Positions 7,788-17,985 are shown, counted from the stretch's first letter. The stretch is DNA of 64,000 bases from Rhodobacteraceae bacterium Alg231-04 (GCA_900143635.1 FREY01000006.1:124001-188000); one strand, 5' to 3'. A program made the numbers and translations. The notes: generated by a model from the sequence alone, not told the origin.

Positions 7788-9434
7788 CTAGCCGACCAGC
7801 AGAGCCTGTGCTGCGGCCTGGGCCTCTTTGGTGATGCTGTCGCCGGAAATCATCCGGGCGATCTCGTCCCGGCGCTCAGCGGCATCCAGCGGCACGACAG
7901 TCGACAGGGTGACCCCGTCGGCAACGTCCTTTTGCACCCGCCAGTGATGGGCGCCTTGCGCGGCCACCTGCGGCGAATGGGTGACAACCAGCACCTGGCC
8001 GCCTTCGGCCAAGGCCGCAAGGCGACGGCCAACCGCATCCGCCGTGGCCCCGCCGACGCCGCGGTCGATCTCGTCAAAGATGAGCGTCTGACTGCCCTCA
8101 TCCCCGCGCAGACAAACTTTCAGTGCCAGCAAAAACCGGCTGAGTTCGCCGCCCGAGGCGATCTTGTTCAGCGGCCCCGAGGGCGCGCCAGGGTTGGTGG
8201 CCACGGTGAAGGCAACGGCATCGCGTCCTTCCGGTCCCGCAGCGGCCTCCTCGACCAGAGTCTTGAATACCGCGCGCTCCATCTTCAGCGGTGCCAGTTC
8301 CGCCATCACCGCCTGATCCAATGCATCGGCGTTGTCACGGCGCGCCTTGCTCAGCGCGGCAGCGGCGGCGTCATAGGCCGCATCCGCCACGCGCAGCGCC
8401 TCTTCCTTTTCGGCAAGCGATTGATCGCCGGCGTCCAGCGCAGCGAGCCGCCCCCGCAGATCATTGGCATAGCCGACAAGATCATCGGCCAGCACATCGT
8501 GTTTGCGCGCCAGAGCGCGGATCGCAAAGAGGCGCTCCTCGCAGGCTTCCAGGTCCGCCGGGTTGAAATCCAGCCCCTCCAGAACCCGCGCAACACCGTC
8601 CTGCGCCTCGCCCAATTCGATCGTTGCCCGTGACAGGGCGGCAAGGCTGGAGCTCAGATCCGCGGTTTCATCGTCTGCGGCGCCTTCGAGCCAGCTCTGC
8701 GCCTCGCTCATCGCCACTTCGGCGCCGTCGTTCAACAGGGAAAGCGCGCGCGACACGTCGCCGCGAATGCGTTCCGCCCCCTGCATCTGGCGGCGGCTGG
8801 CGTCGAGTTCGGCGTCTTCCCCGGGCTGCGGGTCCAGCTTGTCCAGCTCGGCCACCGAATGGCGCAAAAAATCTTCTTCTTCGCGGATCGCCTGCAGGGC
8901 CGCACGCGCCGCCTCAACCGTTTTGCGCGCCCGGCCAGCGGCGGTCCAGGTGCTGCGGGTCACCTCCAGCAGCGGCGCCAATTCGGCATAGGTGTCCAGC
9001 ATCGGCCGGTGACCGCGCGGGTTCAGCAAACCCCGGTCATCATGCTGGCCGTGCAATTCCAACAGCGTTTCCGACAGGGCGCGCAGCACCTCGCCCGAGC
9101 AACGCCGATCATTGACCCAGGCCGTTTTGCGGCCCTCAGCCGTGTTGACCCTGCGCAGGATCAGCTCTTCGCCGGCCGGCAGGCCCGCGTCTTCCAGAAC
9201 CTTATAGGCAGCATGGCCCTCCGGCAGATGGAATTCAGCCATGACCTCGCCCTGCGCGGCGCCCTGACGGACCAGATCCGCCCGCCCGCGCCAGCCAAGA
9301 ACAAAGCCAAGCGAATCCAGCAGGATCGACTTGCCGGCCCCGGTTTCACCGGTCAACACGTTCAGACCCGGCTGGAAGGACAGTTCCAGATGGTCGATGA
9401 TCAGCATATCGCGGATTTCAAGCGCCGAGAGCAT
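7788..9434 (-). CDS. recN: DNA repair protein RecN
   Basis: SMC-like ATPase acting early in double-strand break repair. 548 aa, close to the usual length. N-terminal Walker A is GETGAGKSI at about residue 32; a central coiled-coil arm rich in Ala/Glu/Arg follows; the C-terminal half has the ABC signature (ASGGELSRFLLALK) and Walker B (LIFDEIDRGVGG). I chose ATG 9434 because the family begins with a short beta strand (MLSALEIRDMLIIDHLEL) just ahead of Walker A. It follows bamD by 25 bases and is probably cotranscribed with it. No LexA box is seen immediately upstream. Confidence 0.96.
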   Translation of the reverse strand: MLSALEIRDMLIIDHLELSFQPGLNVLTGETGAGKSILLDSLGFVLGWRGRADLVRQGAAQGEVMAEFHLPEGHAAYKVLEDAGLPAGEELILRRVNTAEGRKTAWVNDRRCSGEVLRALSETLLELHGQHDDRGLLNPRGHRPMLDTYAELAPLLEVTRSTWTAAGRARKTVEAARAALQAIREEEDFLRHSVAELDKLDPQPGEDAELDASRRQMQGAERIRGDVSRALSLLNDGAEVAMSEAQSWLEGAADDETADLSSSLAALSRATIELGEAQDGVARVLEGLDFNPADLEACEERLFAIRALARKHDVLADDLVGYANDLRGRLAALDAGDQSLAEKEEALRVADAAYDAAAAALSKARRDNADALDQAVMAELAPLKMERAVFKTLVEEAAAGPEGRDAVAFTVATNPGAPSGPLNKIASGGELSRFLLALKVCLRGDEGSQTLIFDEIDRGVGGATADAVGRRLAALAEGGQVLVVTHSPQVAAQGAHHWRVQKDVADGVTLSTVVPLDAAERRDEIARMISGDSITKEAQAAAQALLVG

Positions 9435-9459
9435 GGTAGTCAGCCTCCGGTCTTCGTGA

Positions 9460-10302
9460 TTACAGCCACTGGCCCTTGACCATCTGACGATAGATCGACG
9501 CCAGCCAGCCGTCACCTTTGACTTTGGGCGACAGCCCCTGTGCGGTCAGCAGCGCATAGCTGTCTTCGTACCATTCCGTCGACTGGTAGTTGAAGCCAAG
9601 GATCGCCCCAGCGGTCTGCGCCTCATTGGTCAACCCCAGAGACAGATAGGCCTCGACTAGGCGGTGCAGGGCCTCTGGTGTATGAGATGTGGTCTGGAAG
9701 TCTTCGACAACGACGCGGAACCGGTTGATCGCCGACCCATAGTGTTGGCGCCGCAGGTAGTAGCGGCCTACTTCCATTTCCTTGCCAGCCAAATGATTGA
9801 AAGCAAGGTCGAATTTCAGGATCGCAGAGGTTGCGTAATCACTGTCGGGATAGACTTCGATCACCGTTCGCAGCGCCTGCAGAGCCTGAAACGTCAGCCC
9901 TTGGTCGCGGCCAACTTCATCGATCTGATCATAATAGCTGAGCGCCAGAAGATATTGCGCATATGCAGCATCTTCGTCGGTCGGATAGAAGTTGATATAG
10001 CGCTGAGCAGCCGATCTGCTGCTGTCGTATTTCTCATCCTGATGATAAGAAAAGGCCTGCATGATCAGAGCTCGTTTGGCCCAGTCCGAATAGGGGTAGA
10101 GGCGCTCGATCTCAGAGAAGTAATAGGCGCTGTCATCCGGACGGTTGCGCGCAAGTTCATACTCACCCCGTTCAAAAATCTGTTCTGGTGTAAAGACTTC
10201 CAGATTCTCATCCCGATCAGCCTCAATGTCGCTACAGGCGGCAAGTGTGCCCGCCAGAATAAGTGCGCCCAGAGTACGAAGCCCAACCCTTGTTCTGGTC
10301 AT
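9460..10302 (-). CDS. bamD: Outer membrane assembly lipoprotein BamD (ComL)
   Basis: 280 aa. The signal peptide ends in a lipobox LAAC with the lipidated Cys at residue 23, followed by five TPR-like repeats (for example FERGEYELARNRPDDSAYYF and RYINFYPTDEDAAYAQYLLA), as expected for the periplasmic, outer-membrane-anchored BamD. It works with BamA to insert beta-barrel proteins. Its place after lpxC and before recN is the standard order in this family. The 200-base gap to lpxC contains the lpxC terminator, so bamD probably has its own promoter. Confidence 0.95.
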   Translation of the reverse strand: MTRTRVGLRTLGALILAGTLAACSDIEADRDENLEVFTPEQIFERGEYELARNRPDDSAYYFSEIERLYPYSDWAKRALIMQAFSYHQDEKYDSSRSAAQRYINFYPTDEDAAYAQYLLALSYYDQIDEVGRDQGLTFQALQALRTVIEVYPDSDYATSAILKFDLAFNHLAGKEMEVGRYYLRRQHYGSAINRFRVVVEDFQTTSHTPEALHRLVEAYLSLGLTNEAQTAGAILGFNYQSTEWYEDSYALLTAQGLSPKVKGDGWLASIYRQMVKGQWL

Positions 10303-10456
10303 ATCTGCCTAGTCCTCACCGTCTTTTCGTGCGGGTATCTGCCCGGATGCTGCTGGTCTAGCACATTCAACTGACGTGCAAAATGCCTTAAACCGATCTT
10401 TAAGACACTTGGCAATGAATGCCCGCCCCGGTCAAGCCTCGTGAAGCAAAAGAAAA

Positions 10457-10476
10457 GCCCGGATTCGCATCCGGGC
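10457..10476 (-). terminator. Intrinsic terminator of lpxC
   Basis: Perfect 8-bp stem GCCCGGAT / ATCCGGGC with a TCGC loop, followed on the minus strand by TTTTCTTTT. Confidence 0.85.
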
Positions 10477-10502
10477 CACTGAAATCAAAAAATGGCTTTG
10501 GA

Positions 10503-11438
10503 TCAGGCGACCCGGCCCACACGGGCCGGAACTTCGGAGCGCACAAGGCCAGCACCAGGCAGATTGGCCGACATGGCCTTGCCGCAGATAACCTGACGCA
10601 GGGCACCAGGCGTTGCAAAGGCTTCGCGCAAGAGCGTGTTGGTCAGCGCGTGCCCTGCCTTTTCACCGGTATAGACACCGATCAGCGGACCGCCTGCCAG
10701 CGCCAGATCCCCCAGCGCATCCAGCATTTTGTGACGCACGGGTTCGTCTGCATGGCGAAGACCTGCGCCGCTTTCGACATCCATGCCGTCAAAGACAACC
10801 GCATTTTCGCCCGGCACGCCACCCAGAGCCAGACCATTGGCCTGCATGAATTCAACGTCGGCACGGCGACAGAAGGTACGGCTGTCGCACAATTCGCGGG
10901 CAAAGGCCCCATTGCGCATGTCCAGCGCCCGACTTTGCTGGCCGATCGCCTCATCTTCGAACTCAATATGAAATTCGATGCGGAACTGGTCGGCCGGACG
11001 CAATGTGGCCCGTGCCCCGTCCTTTTCGACGGTGACCGGCTTCACCACTTCCCAGGCCACAACCGGAGCCTCTTGACGGTGCACGCCCTGCTGCATGATC
11101 GCCCGCACAAATTCAACGGAGGAGCCATCGGCAATCGGCACTTCAGGCCCGTTGATTTCAATCAGGGCGTTATGAACACCACAGCCGGCAAGCGCCGCCA
11201 TGATATGTTCAACCGTCGACAGGCTGACACCTGCCTCATTCACCAGTTTGGTACACAGAGGCGAGCGCTCTACCAGATCCCAGCGGGCCGGGATCAGATT
11301 GTTGCCGAGCGCGATATCGATACGTTTGAACACAATGCCATGACCGGTCGGAGCCGGTCTCAGAGTCATTTTCGCGGGTTTGCCGGAATGCAGGCCGACC
11401 CCATCAAATGCCACTGTAGCTTTTAGCGTGTTCTGCAC
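10503..11438 (-). CDS. lpxC: UDP-3-O-acyl-N-acetylglucosamine deacetylase LpxC
   Basis: Zinc deacetylase, the committed step of lipid A synthesis. About 311 aa. The start is probably the GTG at 11438 (VQNTLKATVAFDGVGLHSG) with AGAGG upstream; a further upstream GTG at 11468 would add ten unrelated residues. Zinc-binding His is in STVEHIMAAL, and the second His and Asp are in HKMLDALGDLAL. The late signature GHALTN is also present. It is separated from ftsZ by about 200 bases that carry the ftsZ terminator, so it likely has its own promoter. Confidence 0.95.
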   Translation of the reverse strand: MQNTLKATVAFDGVGLHSGKPAKMTLRPAPTGHGIVFKRIDIALGNNLIPARWDLVERSPLCTKLVNEAGVSLSTVEHIMAALAGCGVHNALIEINGPEVPIADGSSVEFVRAIMQQGVHRQEAPVVAWEVVKPVTVEKDGARATLRPADQFRIEFHIEFEDEAIGQQSRALDMRNGAFARELCDSRTFCRRADVEFMQANGLALGGVPGENAVVFDGMDVESGAGLRHADEPVRHKMLDALGDLALAGGPLIGVYTGEKAGHALTNTLLREAFATPGALRQVICGKAMSANLPGAGLVRSEVPARVGRVA

Positions 11439-11603
11439 TTTGCGCCTCTTACCGCAGTTACCGGCCACAGGGGCCGTGTTGGCAACAGACCTAATGAGTC
11501 AACGTCGCAGCCTCAACTCAATCTTTGTAACGGATTGAAACATGACTGTAACAGATCGGCAAAACACCGCTTAACCTTTATTAACACTCTGACCAAAAAC
11601 GAG

Positions 11604-11628
11604 AAAAGCCGCCCCTAGGGCGGCTTTT
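11604..11628 (-). terminator. Intrinsic terminator of ftsZ
   Basis: Perfect 11-bp stem AAAAGCCGCCC / GGGCGGCTTTT with a three-base loop, about 20 bases past the ftsZ stop codon. Confidence 0.88.
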
Positions 11629-11649
11629 CCAATTAGATATGTGACCCGG

Positions 11650-13281
11650 TTAGTTGGCCTGACGGCGCAAAAATGCCGGAATTTCGATGCGGTCCTGATC
11701 CGGGTTTGCCTGCGCCTGGGGCGCCGGTGCTGGGGCCTGCTGCGCTGCACCACCCTGCACGGGAGGTTGCTGACGGGCTGTTTGCGGTGCCGCTGCCGGT
11801 GTATCCCCCGCCTGACCCGTCATGCGCCCAATCAGGGAATTCAGGCCAAAACGATTGCCCTGCTGCTGCGCCTGCTGCTGCGGCGCGGCCTCTTCAACCG
11901 GGCGGATGTGGTTCTGCTGCTGCGGGCTGACGTTCTGTGTCGCGGCCCGCAAACGTGCCAGCGCCTCGGGCGACGGGGTGCCGGGGGTGGGCGCCTTGGG
12001 GGCGACAAAGGTTTCGGCCTGCGGCTCTTCAGCGGCGGCTTGCGGCTGGAATTCCTGAACCTGAGGCTGATAGGCCGGCGGCGGCAGGCCATCGTCCTCG
12101 ATCACTTCTGGCTCCTGGAAGGTCGCCGCGGCGGGCTGGCCCATGCCTTCGAACAAGGAAGGCTCGGTCGGCTGTTCGGCCACGGCTTCCATTTCCGGTT
12201 CGGCAGGCGCAACTTCGGCGACAGGCTCAGCGACTGGTTTGGCTTCGGCCGCAACGGTTTTCTTCAGCGGCTCGGACAGCGGGCGGCGCGGGACAGGAAG
12301 GTCCTGATGTACTTCCTGCGCGTCGATACCGGTGGCGACAACGCTGACGCGCATCTGGCCTTCCATCGCGGTATCCAATGTGGAACCAACAATGATGTTT
12401 GCTTCCGGGTCCACTTCCTCGCGGATACGGTTGGCGGCTTCGTCCAGTTCGAACAAGGTGAGGTCGTGGGCGCCGGTGATGTTGATCAGCACGCCGCGCG
12501 CACCGCGCAGGCTGATTTCGTCCAGCAGCGGGTTGGCAATGGCCTTTTCTGCGGCCTGAACGGCGCGATCTTCGCCCTCGGCCTCGCCGGTGCCCATCAT
12601 TGCCTTGCCCATCTCGTCCATCACGGCGCGTACGTCCGCAAAGTCGAGGTTGATCAGGCCAGGACGCACCATCAGATCGGTGACGCCTTTGACACCCTGA
12701 TAGAGCACATCATCCGCCATCGAGAAGGCCTCGGTGAAGGTGGTTTTCTCATTGGCGAGACGGAACAGGTTCTGGTTCGGAATGATGATCAGCGTATCAA
12801 CGACCTTCTGCAGGGCATCGACGCCCTCTTCGGCCTGCTTCATCCGGCGGTGGCCTTCGAACTGGAAGGGTTTGGTGACAACACCAACGGTCAGAACACC
12901 CAGCTCGCGGGCGGCCTGTGCGATGATCGGCGCAGCACCTGTGCCGGTGCCGCCGCCCATACCTGCGGTGATGAAGCACATGTGCGACCCGGCCAGGTGG
13001 TCAACAATCTGTTCGATCGACTCTTCTGCCGCAGCGGAGCCAACGGCCGGGCGCGCGCCCGCCCCCAGGCCTTCGGTCACTTTCACACCCAGCTGCACGC
13101 GGTTTTGCGCCGCGTTCTGCTGAAGCGCCTGCGCATCGGTGTTGGCCACCACGAAGTCCACACCATCGAGTTCTTTCTCGATCATGTTGTTGACTGCGTT
13201 GCCGCCTGCCCCACCGACGCCGAAAACGGTAATCCGGGGCTTCAGGTCTTCCTGTCCGGGCATCGAAAGGTTCAAGGTCAT
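11650..13281 (-). CDS. ftsZ: Cell division GTPase FtsZ
   Basis: Tubulin-like GTPase that forms the Z ring. 543 aa, longer than E. coli FtsZ, as is typical for alphaproteobacteria. The globular domain has the GTP-binding GGGTGTG motif at about residues 109-115. From about residue 330 a roughly 200-residue disordered linker rich in Ala, Pro, Glu and Gln follows, ending in the conserved FtsA-binding peptide [13 protein letters not shown]. The true start is ATG 13281 ([20 protein letters not shown]); the frame stays open upstream but that part is not FtsZ-like. Last gene of the dcw cluster, with a 399-base leader that contains a DnaA box. Confidence 0.98.
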   Translation of the reverse strand: MTLNLSMPGQEDLKPRITVFGVGGAGGNAVNNMIEKELDGVDFVVANTDAQALQQNAAQNRVQLGVKVTEGLGAGARPAVGSAAAEESIEQIVDHLAGSHMCFITAGMGGGTGTGAAPIIAQAARELGVLTVGVVTKPFQFEGHRRMKQAEEGVDALQKVVDTLIIIPNQNLFRLANEKTTFTEAFSMADDVLYQGVKGVTDLMVRPGLINLDFADVRAVMDEMGKAMMGTGEAEGEDRAVQAAEKAIANPLLDEISLRGARGVLINITGAHDLTLFELDEAANRIREEVDPEANIIVGSTLDTAMEGQMRVSVVATGIDAQEVHQDLPVPRRPLSEPLKKTVAAEAKPVAEPVAEVAPAEPEMEAVAEQPTEPSLFEGMGQPAAATFQEPEVIEDDGLPPPAYQPQVQEFQPQAAAEEPQAETFVAPKAPTPGTPSPEALARLRAATQNVSPQQQNHIRPVEEAAPQQQAQQQGNRFGLNSLIGRMTGQAGDTPAAAPQTARQQPPVQGGAAQQAPAPAPQAQANPDQDRIEIPAFLRRQAN

Positions 13282-13680
13282 TGCGCTGTCCGCCTGTTTT
13301 TCCGCTTGTTTGACCGCCTCCCCGCAGAGGCGTTTATCAAAATTATCCACACTAACTGTACCGCGCAGGGCGAGTCTCGTCACCCCAAAAAGCACAATTA
13401 ACCACAAAATATGGCCGGAACCGCGGTTTGACCCACGGCATTTCGCCAAAATAGCCACATTTTGCGGATTTCCGATGGGCAGCCACTACAATAGCGATCA
13501 GCGCCCCACTGGAGTCACCTCCGGCTGGACTTAAAATCGACATCTACTGTGTGTTGGCCACTGCTCGGCCATTTGGTCCGCGGCTATTTCTTGCCACGGT
13601 TAAGAGAATCTTAGCCGGAGTGCGCCGGGCTGTCACCCGCAAAATCAAAGACCGTGGCGGAATACTGCGCAGCGCAGATC
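13282..13680 (-). other. ftsZ leader / ftsA-ftsZ intergenic region
   Basis: About 400 bases without a convincing gene. It holds a perfect DnaA box (13343-13351) and a short hairpin CGCCTC/GAGGCG (13315-13332) close to the ftsZ start. The length suggests dedicated ftsZ promoters. I cannot place a confident -10/-35 or a full CtrA site; only a lone TTAACC half-site near 13399 is seen. Confidence 0.6.
13343..13351 (+). promoter_or_regulatory. DnaA box upstream of ftsZ
   Basis: TTATCCACA, an exact match to the strong DnaA box, 62-70 bases upstream of the ftsZ start. In Caulobacter DnaA activates ftsZ, so this is a plausible link between replication initiation and division. Confidence 0.6.
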
Positions 13681-15015
13681 TCACCAGTTCTCGCGGAACC
13701 ATTTCATGGCGCGCTTCAGCCCATTGCTGGGATGGCGATCAACCGGCACGTCGAAATCCCACCACTCATCCTGTGGATGGGCGGCAAACAGGCTGAGCCC
13801 AACAGCCGAGGCAAAGCCCGGTCCGGTCGCGGATTGCGGCAGGCCGTGAACGCGCAAAGGCCGGCCAAGGCGCACCTGATGGCCCAGAATACGGCTCGCA
13901 AGCCCGTCCAGCCCCATGATCTGGCTCGATCCACCGGTCAAAACGATCTGCTGGCTTGGCATCTGGTCGAACCCGGCCGCATCCAGCCGCAAGCGCACCT
14001 CTTCGAGAATTTCTTCGACACGGGGACGCATGATGCCGATCAGCTCGGCCCGGCTGACGGTCCGGCGGTCATGTTCCCAGTCGCCGGTCTCGCCGCCGAT
14101 GTCGATCATATCGCGGTCATCTGCACCGGTGGCATGCACGCCGCCGCACATGGTCTTGATCCGCTCGGCATTGGCCGCCGGAACCCCAAGACCCATGGAG
14201 ATATCACCGGTCACGTGATCGCCGCCCATGCGCACAGCATCGGCATAGATCATGTGTTTCTTCATAAAGACCGAAATCGAAGTGGTGCCGCCACCCATAT
14301 CGATACAGGCCGCGCCCAGCTCTTGTTCATCTTCGACCAGCGCCGAGAACCCCGCCGCATAGGCAGACGAGGCAATCCCCGCCAGTTCAAGGTCACAGCG
14401 CTGAATGCAGCGCACCAGATTCTGCACCGTCGAGGCATCCACCGTCAGCATATGCATATCAACGGCCAGCTCGTGGCCGATCTGGCCCCGTGGATCCGCC
14501 AGACCGGATCGGTTATCCAGCGCGAAATTCACCGGCTGAGCGTGCAACACTTCGCGCCCCACCCCGTAATCCGGCACCTCGCAGGCCGCCAGCACGCGGG
14601 CGACTTCATTTTCGGTCACTTCCTGGCTTTCCAGGTCAACCGTGGCATCCAGCCCGTAAGAGCGCGGATTGGCGCCAGAGAAGCAAGCGATCACATGGTC
14701 GACACGTACCTCGGCCATCTTCTGCGCCTGCTGAACAGCCGTGCGGATGGCGCGTTCGGTTTCCTGCATGGCGGTGATTTCGCCAAACTGCACACCGCGC
14801 GACCGGGTTGTGGCGGCACCGATTACCCGAAACCCCGACTGCCCCGCCAGCGACCCGATTGAGTTGTCCTCGCTCAGCGGCCCGTTGCCGTCAAATCGCA
14901 ACACCAGACAGGCAATTTTGGAACTGCCCACATCCAGAACGGCGACAACGCCCCGCTGCATGGCAGCGCGGCGCATCTGCCGCATGGCGCGCTGTGACTG
15001 GTAGAGATCCGCCAT
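13681..15015 (-). CDS. ftsA: Cell division protein FtsA
   Basis: Actin-like ATPase tethering FtsZ to the membrane. 444 aa. Phosphate-1 motif VLDVGSSKIACLVLRF near residue 28, phosphate-2 motif CIDMGGGTTSISVF, adenosine motif VLTGGSSQIMGL, and a C-terminal amphipathic membrane-targeting helix (GLKRAMKWFRENW). It starts two bases after the ftsQ stop. The N-terminal Arg/Met-rich extension before the first strand is common in this family. Confidence 0.97.
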   Translation of the reverse strand: MADLYQSQRAMRQMRRAAMQRGVVAVLDVGSSKIACLVLRFDGNGPLSEDNSIGSLAGQSGFRVIGAATTRSRGVQFGEITAMQETERAIRTAVQQAQKMAEVRVDHVIACFSGANPRSYGLDATVDLESQEVTENEVARVLAACEVPDYGVGREVLHAQPVNFALDNRSGLADPRGQIGHELAVDMHMLTVDASTVQNLVRCIQRCDLELAGIASSAYAAGFSALVEDEQELGAACIDMGGGTTSISVFMKKHMIYADAVRMGGDHVTGDISMGLGVPAANAERIKTMCGGVHATGADDRDMIDIGGETGDWEHDRRTVSRAELIGIMRPRVEEILEEVRLRLDAAGFDQMPSQQIVLTGGSSQIMGLDGLASRILGHQVRLGRPLRVHGLPQSATGPGFASAVGLSLFAAHPQDEWWDFDVPVDRHPSNGLKRAMKWFRENW

Positions 15016-15017
15016 CG

Positions 15018-15899
15018 TTACTGTCCGCTCCCGTTAATTTTTCTGATCCGCCACCATTCCTGCACCGCATTCTCGCTCATGCGGACAGTGGGACGGGCTG
15101 AAAGTCGCATATCAACCACCGCGACATCGCGTTCAAGCAGATCTTTCACTTCGCTTATGGCCAGAACACGTTCCAACGCCGCCTCGGGGGCCTCTGCCGG
15201 CAGCTGAATGCGCTGCCCGCGGTCCAGCACAACATCCCAGCGGCGCTCTCCTATCCGCATCAAACCGCGCAACCGACCATCCAGCGGCCGCGCCGCGCGC
15301 AGGATCGACAAAGCTTCACCCACATGCGCATCGGCACCGCGACCTGCGATCAGCGGCAAGTCACCGCGCGAAGAGCGGCGGCCAAGTTCAGCCACGTGGA
15401 TCCCGCTATCATCCAACAGCGCCAACCCATCACGGGTCCGCCAGACCACAGCCGGACGGCGCTCAATCACATCGACCTGCAGAACGCCACCGGGGCGGAT
15501 ACGCACCTCGGCAGATTTCACCGGATCCAGCCCGGCAACAGCGGCGCGGATTTCCTCCAGATCCAGATCGAAAGAACTGTCCGGCAACCGCACCGGCACA
15601 ATTTCGCGAATGTCCTGCGCCACCGCCGGGCCTGCCCCGTCGATCGCCATGACATTGACCATGAATTCCGGGCGTTCTTCGATTGCGGCCCGCGTATCTG
15701 CGATGAACACAGCCACGGTGTCGCGCCGCTGCTCACTGGCCAGAAAGGCCCCGGCCGAGGCCGCCATCACACAGAGCGGCAGGCCGATCTTCAGCCCCAT
15801 CCGGATACCCGGCGTGAGCATCCATCGCTGGATGCGGTATCTCAGGCGCGACGGCGCAGGATCCTGCGCAGCGCGCCGCCCCGGCATCAGCGACCGCAT
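15018..15899 (-). CDS. ftsQ: Cell division protein FtsQ
   Basis: 293 aa bitopic inner-membrane divisome protein. A basic cytoplasmic N-terminus is followed by one membrane segment at about residues 35-55 (GLKIGLPLCVMAASAGAFLA), a POTRA domain (EIVPVRLPDSSFDLDLEEIR) and the FtsQ domain (VIERRPAVVWRTRDGLALLD). It overlaps the end of ddl by 13 bases, indicating translational coupling, and is immediately followed by ftsA. Confidence 0.95.
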   Translation of the reverse strand: MRSLMPGRRAAQDPAPSRLRYRIQRWMLTPGIRMGLKIGLPLCVMAASAGAFLASEQRRDTVAVFIADTRAAIEERPEFMVNVMAIDGAGPAVAQDIREIVPVRLPDSSFDLDLEEIRAAVAGLDPVKSAEVRIRPGGVLQVDVIERRPAVVWRTRDGLALLDDSGIHVAELGRRSSRGDLPLIAGRGADAHVGEALSILRAARPLDGRLRGLMRIGERRWDVVLDRGQRIQLPAEAPEAALERVLAISEVKDLLERDVAVVDMRLSARPTVRMSENAVQEWWRIRKINGSGQ

Positions 15900-16807
15900 G
15901 AAGCATCCTCCACCATCCAGGCGCAGAGCTGACCAAAGCTGAGGCCACAGTGGGTGGCCTGCTCGGGGCTAAGGGAGGTGGGCGTCATGCCGGGCTGTGT
16001 ATTTGTCTCCAACAGGATCAGCCCGTCGGTGCCGCGTGCTTCATCCCACCTGAAATCAGTGCGGCTAACCCCCCGACATCCCAGTGCCGCATGGGCCTGC
16101 AATGCATAGTCGAGGCAAAGGCCAAAAATTTCCTGCGGAACCTCAGCGGGCACCACATGACGTGATCCGCCGGGCTTGTATTTGGCATCATAATCGTACC
16201 AGCCATCGGTCAGAATATCGGTTACCGTCAAGGCCCGATCCCCCATCACGGTGGTGGTCATTTCACGACCCGGTGCAAAGGCTTCGACCATCACCTCTTC
16301 CGGCATGTCATCAGACAGAACCGGCGGCGCATTTGCTGCCTCATTCACCAAATAGACGCCAACGCTGGAGCCTTCGTTATTGGGTTTCACCACATAGGGA
16401 GGGGCAAGCACATGGCCCGCCATCACCTCTGCCTTGGGAACAATCACGCTCTCGACCACGGGCAGGCCCGCTGCGCGGAACACGTCTTTTGATTTCTGTT
16501 TATCCATCGCCAGCGCCGAGGACAGAACCCCGGAATGGGTATAGGGAATTCCCATCCATTCCAGCATGCCCTGCACACAGCCGTCTTCGCCCCAGCGGCC
16601 ATGCAGCGCATTGAAAACCACATCCGGGCCAATGTCCTGCAGACGCGCACAGAGATCCGGACCCGCGTCCAGCTCTACGACTTCATACCCCTCACCCCGC
16701 AGTGCGGCGGCGCATTCGCGCCCAGATGACAGAGAGACCTCGCGCTCAGCGGAAGGTCCACCCATCAAAACCACAACTTTCGGGAGTGTCCTGCTCGACT
16801 GACCCAC
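15887..16807 (-). CDS. ddl: D-alanine--D-alanine ligase
   Basis: ATP-grasp ligase making the D-Ala-D-Ala dipeptide used by MurF. 306 aa. N-terminal VLMGGPSAEREVSLSSG, central VVKPNNEGSSVGV and C-terminal LLETNTQPGMT with the Mg-binding Glu and Asn are all present. The start codon is GTG at 16807 with GAGG 9 bases upstream. It lies 248 bases after murB; that gap contains a strong stem-loop (16883-16918). Confidence 0.96.
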   Translation of the reverse strand: MGQSSRTLPKVVVLMGGPSAEREVSLSSGRECAAALRGEGYEVVELDAGPDLCARLQDIGPDVVFNALHGRWGEDGCVQGMLEWMGIPYTHSGVLSSALAMDKQKSKDVFRAAGLPVVESVIVPKAEVMAGHVLAPPYVVKPNNEGSSVGVYLVNEAANAPPVLSDDMPEEVMVEAFAPGREMTTTVMGDRALTVTDILTDGWYDYDAKYKPGGSRHVVPAEVPQEIFGLCLDYALQAHAALGCRGVSRTDFRWDEARGTDGLILLETNTQPGMTPTSLSPEQATHCGLSFGQLCAWMVEDASCGR

Positions 16808-17055
16808 GACAAGCGCCTCAAATAACAGGGCTTTGCGCCCCTTGGTGTTGCGGGCTCCAAGACCCGTTCATTGCGGGCCAATGCCCAAGTGAAACCGGGA
16901 TGCTGCCATCCCTTGGGCCATTAAACGCCCAAATCATTACCGGCGGATTAACATCGCCTTTACCATCTTTACCTTCTGCACCGCTTTGCCGGTTCTCCAC
17001 CGCTCTTTTCTTGATGCCGCCTTTGCCTGATAAGCGGCTGAAGAGTCAGGGGTTT

Positions 17056-17985
17056 TCACGGCTGTTCCGGTGCTGGATCTCCGATCCGCATAATTTCCCA
17101 TTCTAGTGTTATGCCGCTGTTGGCGTAAACCTTTTTCCGGACCTCTTCGCCCAAACCCTCAAGATCTGCGGCCTTTGCGCCACCGGTGTTGATCAGAAAG
17201 TTGGAGTGTTTCTCGCTCATCTGGGCCCCACCGATGCGCGCGCCGCGCATTCCGGCGTCATCGATCACCTTCCAGGCCTTCAACTCATGGGTGTCATCTA
17301 CCCGCCCCGTCGAGGAAAATCCGGCCGGGTTGCGAAACGTGGACCCGGCGCTGCGATCTTTGGTCGGCTGGGTCTCGTCGCGCTTGATCAGCTGCGCCTC
17401 CATCCGCGCATGCAGGCCAGCAGGATCACCCGTCGGCCCTTTCAGCACCGCGGACACCAGAATTGCCCCCTCAGGGAAATCGGTCTGGCGGTATTGAAAG
17501 TTCAACTCTTCGGCGGTGATGTCACGGATCGCACCCTCCCGCGTCACCAGAGTTGCGGACTGAAAGACATCCGCCATGTAGCTGCCATAACAGCCCGCAT
17601 TCATCCGCACGGCCCCACCGATTGATCCGGGGATGGTGCGCAGAAAGGTCAGATCAATGCCGGTGTCCGCCGCCCGTCTGGCCACATGAGAATCCAAAGC
17701 GGCGGCGCCAGCGTGAACCAGCCCGTCTTTGGCGGAAATCGAATTGAACCCCCGTCCCAACCGGATCACCACAGCCCGCAGGCCGCCGTCCCGCACAATC
17801 AGGTTAGAGCCAACACCAATGGGAAAGACCGCAACATCCGGATCAAGCTGTTTCAGAAACGCCGCGAGGTCCTGCGGATCGGCCGGCTGGAACAGAAAAT
17901 CGGCCGGGCCACCCACCCGTAGCCAGGTCAGCGACGAAAGCTCGCGGTTCGGGGTCAGTGTCCCGCGGATACCATCCATGTTCAT
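17056..17985 (-). CDS. murB: UDP-N-acetylenolpyruvoylglucosamine reductase MurB
   Basis: FAD enzyme reducing enolpyruvyl-UDP-GlcNAc to UDP-MurNAc. 309 aa, type I architecture. FAD-binding segment [20 protein letters not shown], substrate loop [15 protein letters not shown], catalytic Ser in [11 protein letters not shown], and C-terminal [12 protein letters not shown]. It lies after two small membrane-protein genes downstream of murC. Confidence 0.96.
   Translation of the reverse strand: MNMDGIRGTLTPNRELSSLTWLRVGGPADFLFQPADPQDLAAFLKQLDPDVAVFPIGVGSNLIVRDGGLRAVVIRLGRGFNSISAKDGLVHAGAAALDSHVARRAADTGIDLTFLRTIPGSIGGAVRMNAGCYGSYMADVFQSATLVTREGAIRDITAEELNFQYRQTDFPEGAILVSAVLKGPTGDPAGLHARMEAQLIKRDETQPTKDRSAGSTFRNPAGFSSTGRVDDTHELKAWKVIDDAGMRGARIGGAQMSEKHSNFLINTGGAKAADLEGLGEEVRKKVYANSGITLEWEIMRIGDPAPEQP

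Noticed and set aside
13394-13404. TTAACC near the ftsZ promoter as a CtrA site
   Set aside because: There is no second TTAA half-site at the required spacing.
16818-17000. Possible 60-aa gene between murB and ddl
   Set aside because: It has only a weak AAAGAG ribosome site before a GTG, its third codon positions are less GC-rich than the neighbours, and it coincides with the stem-loop that explains the sequence better.
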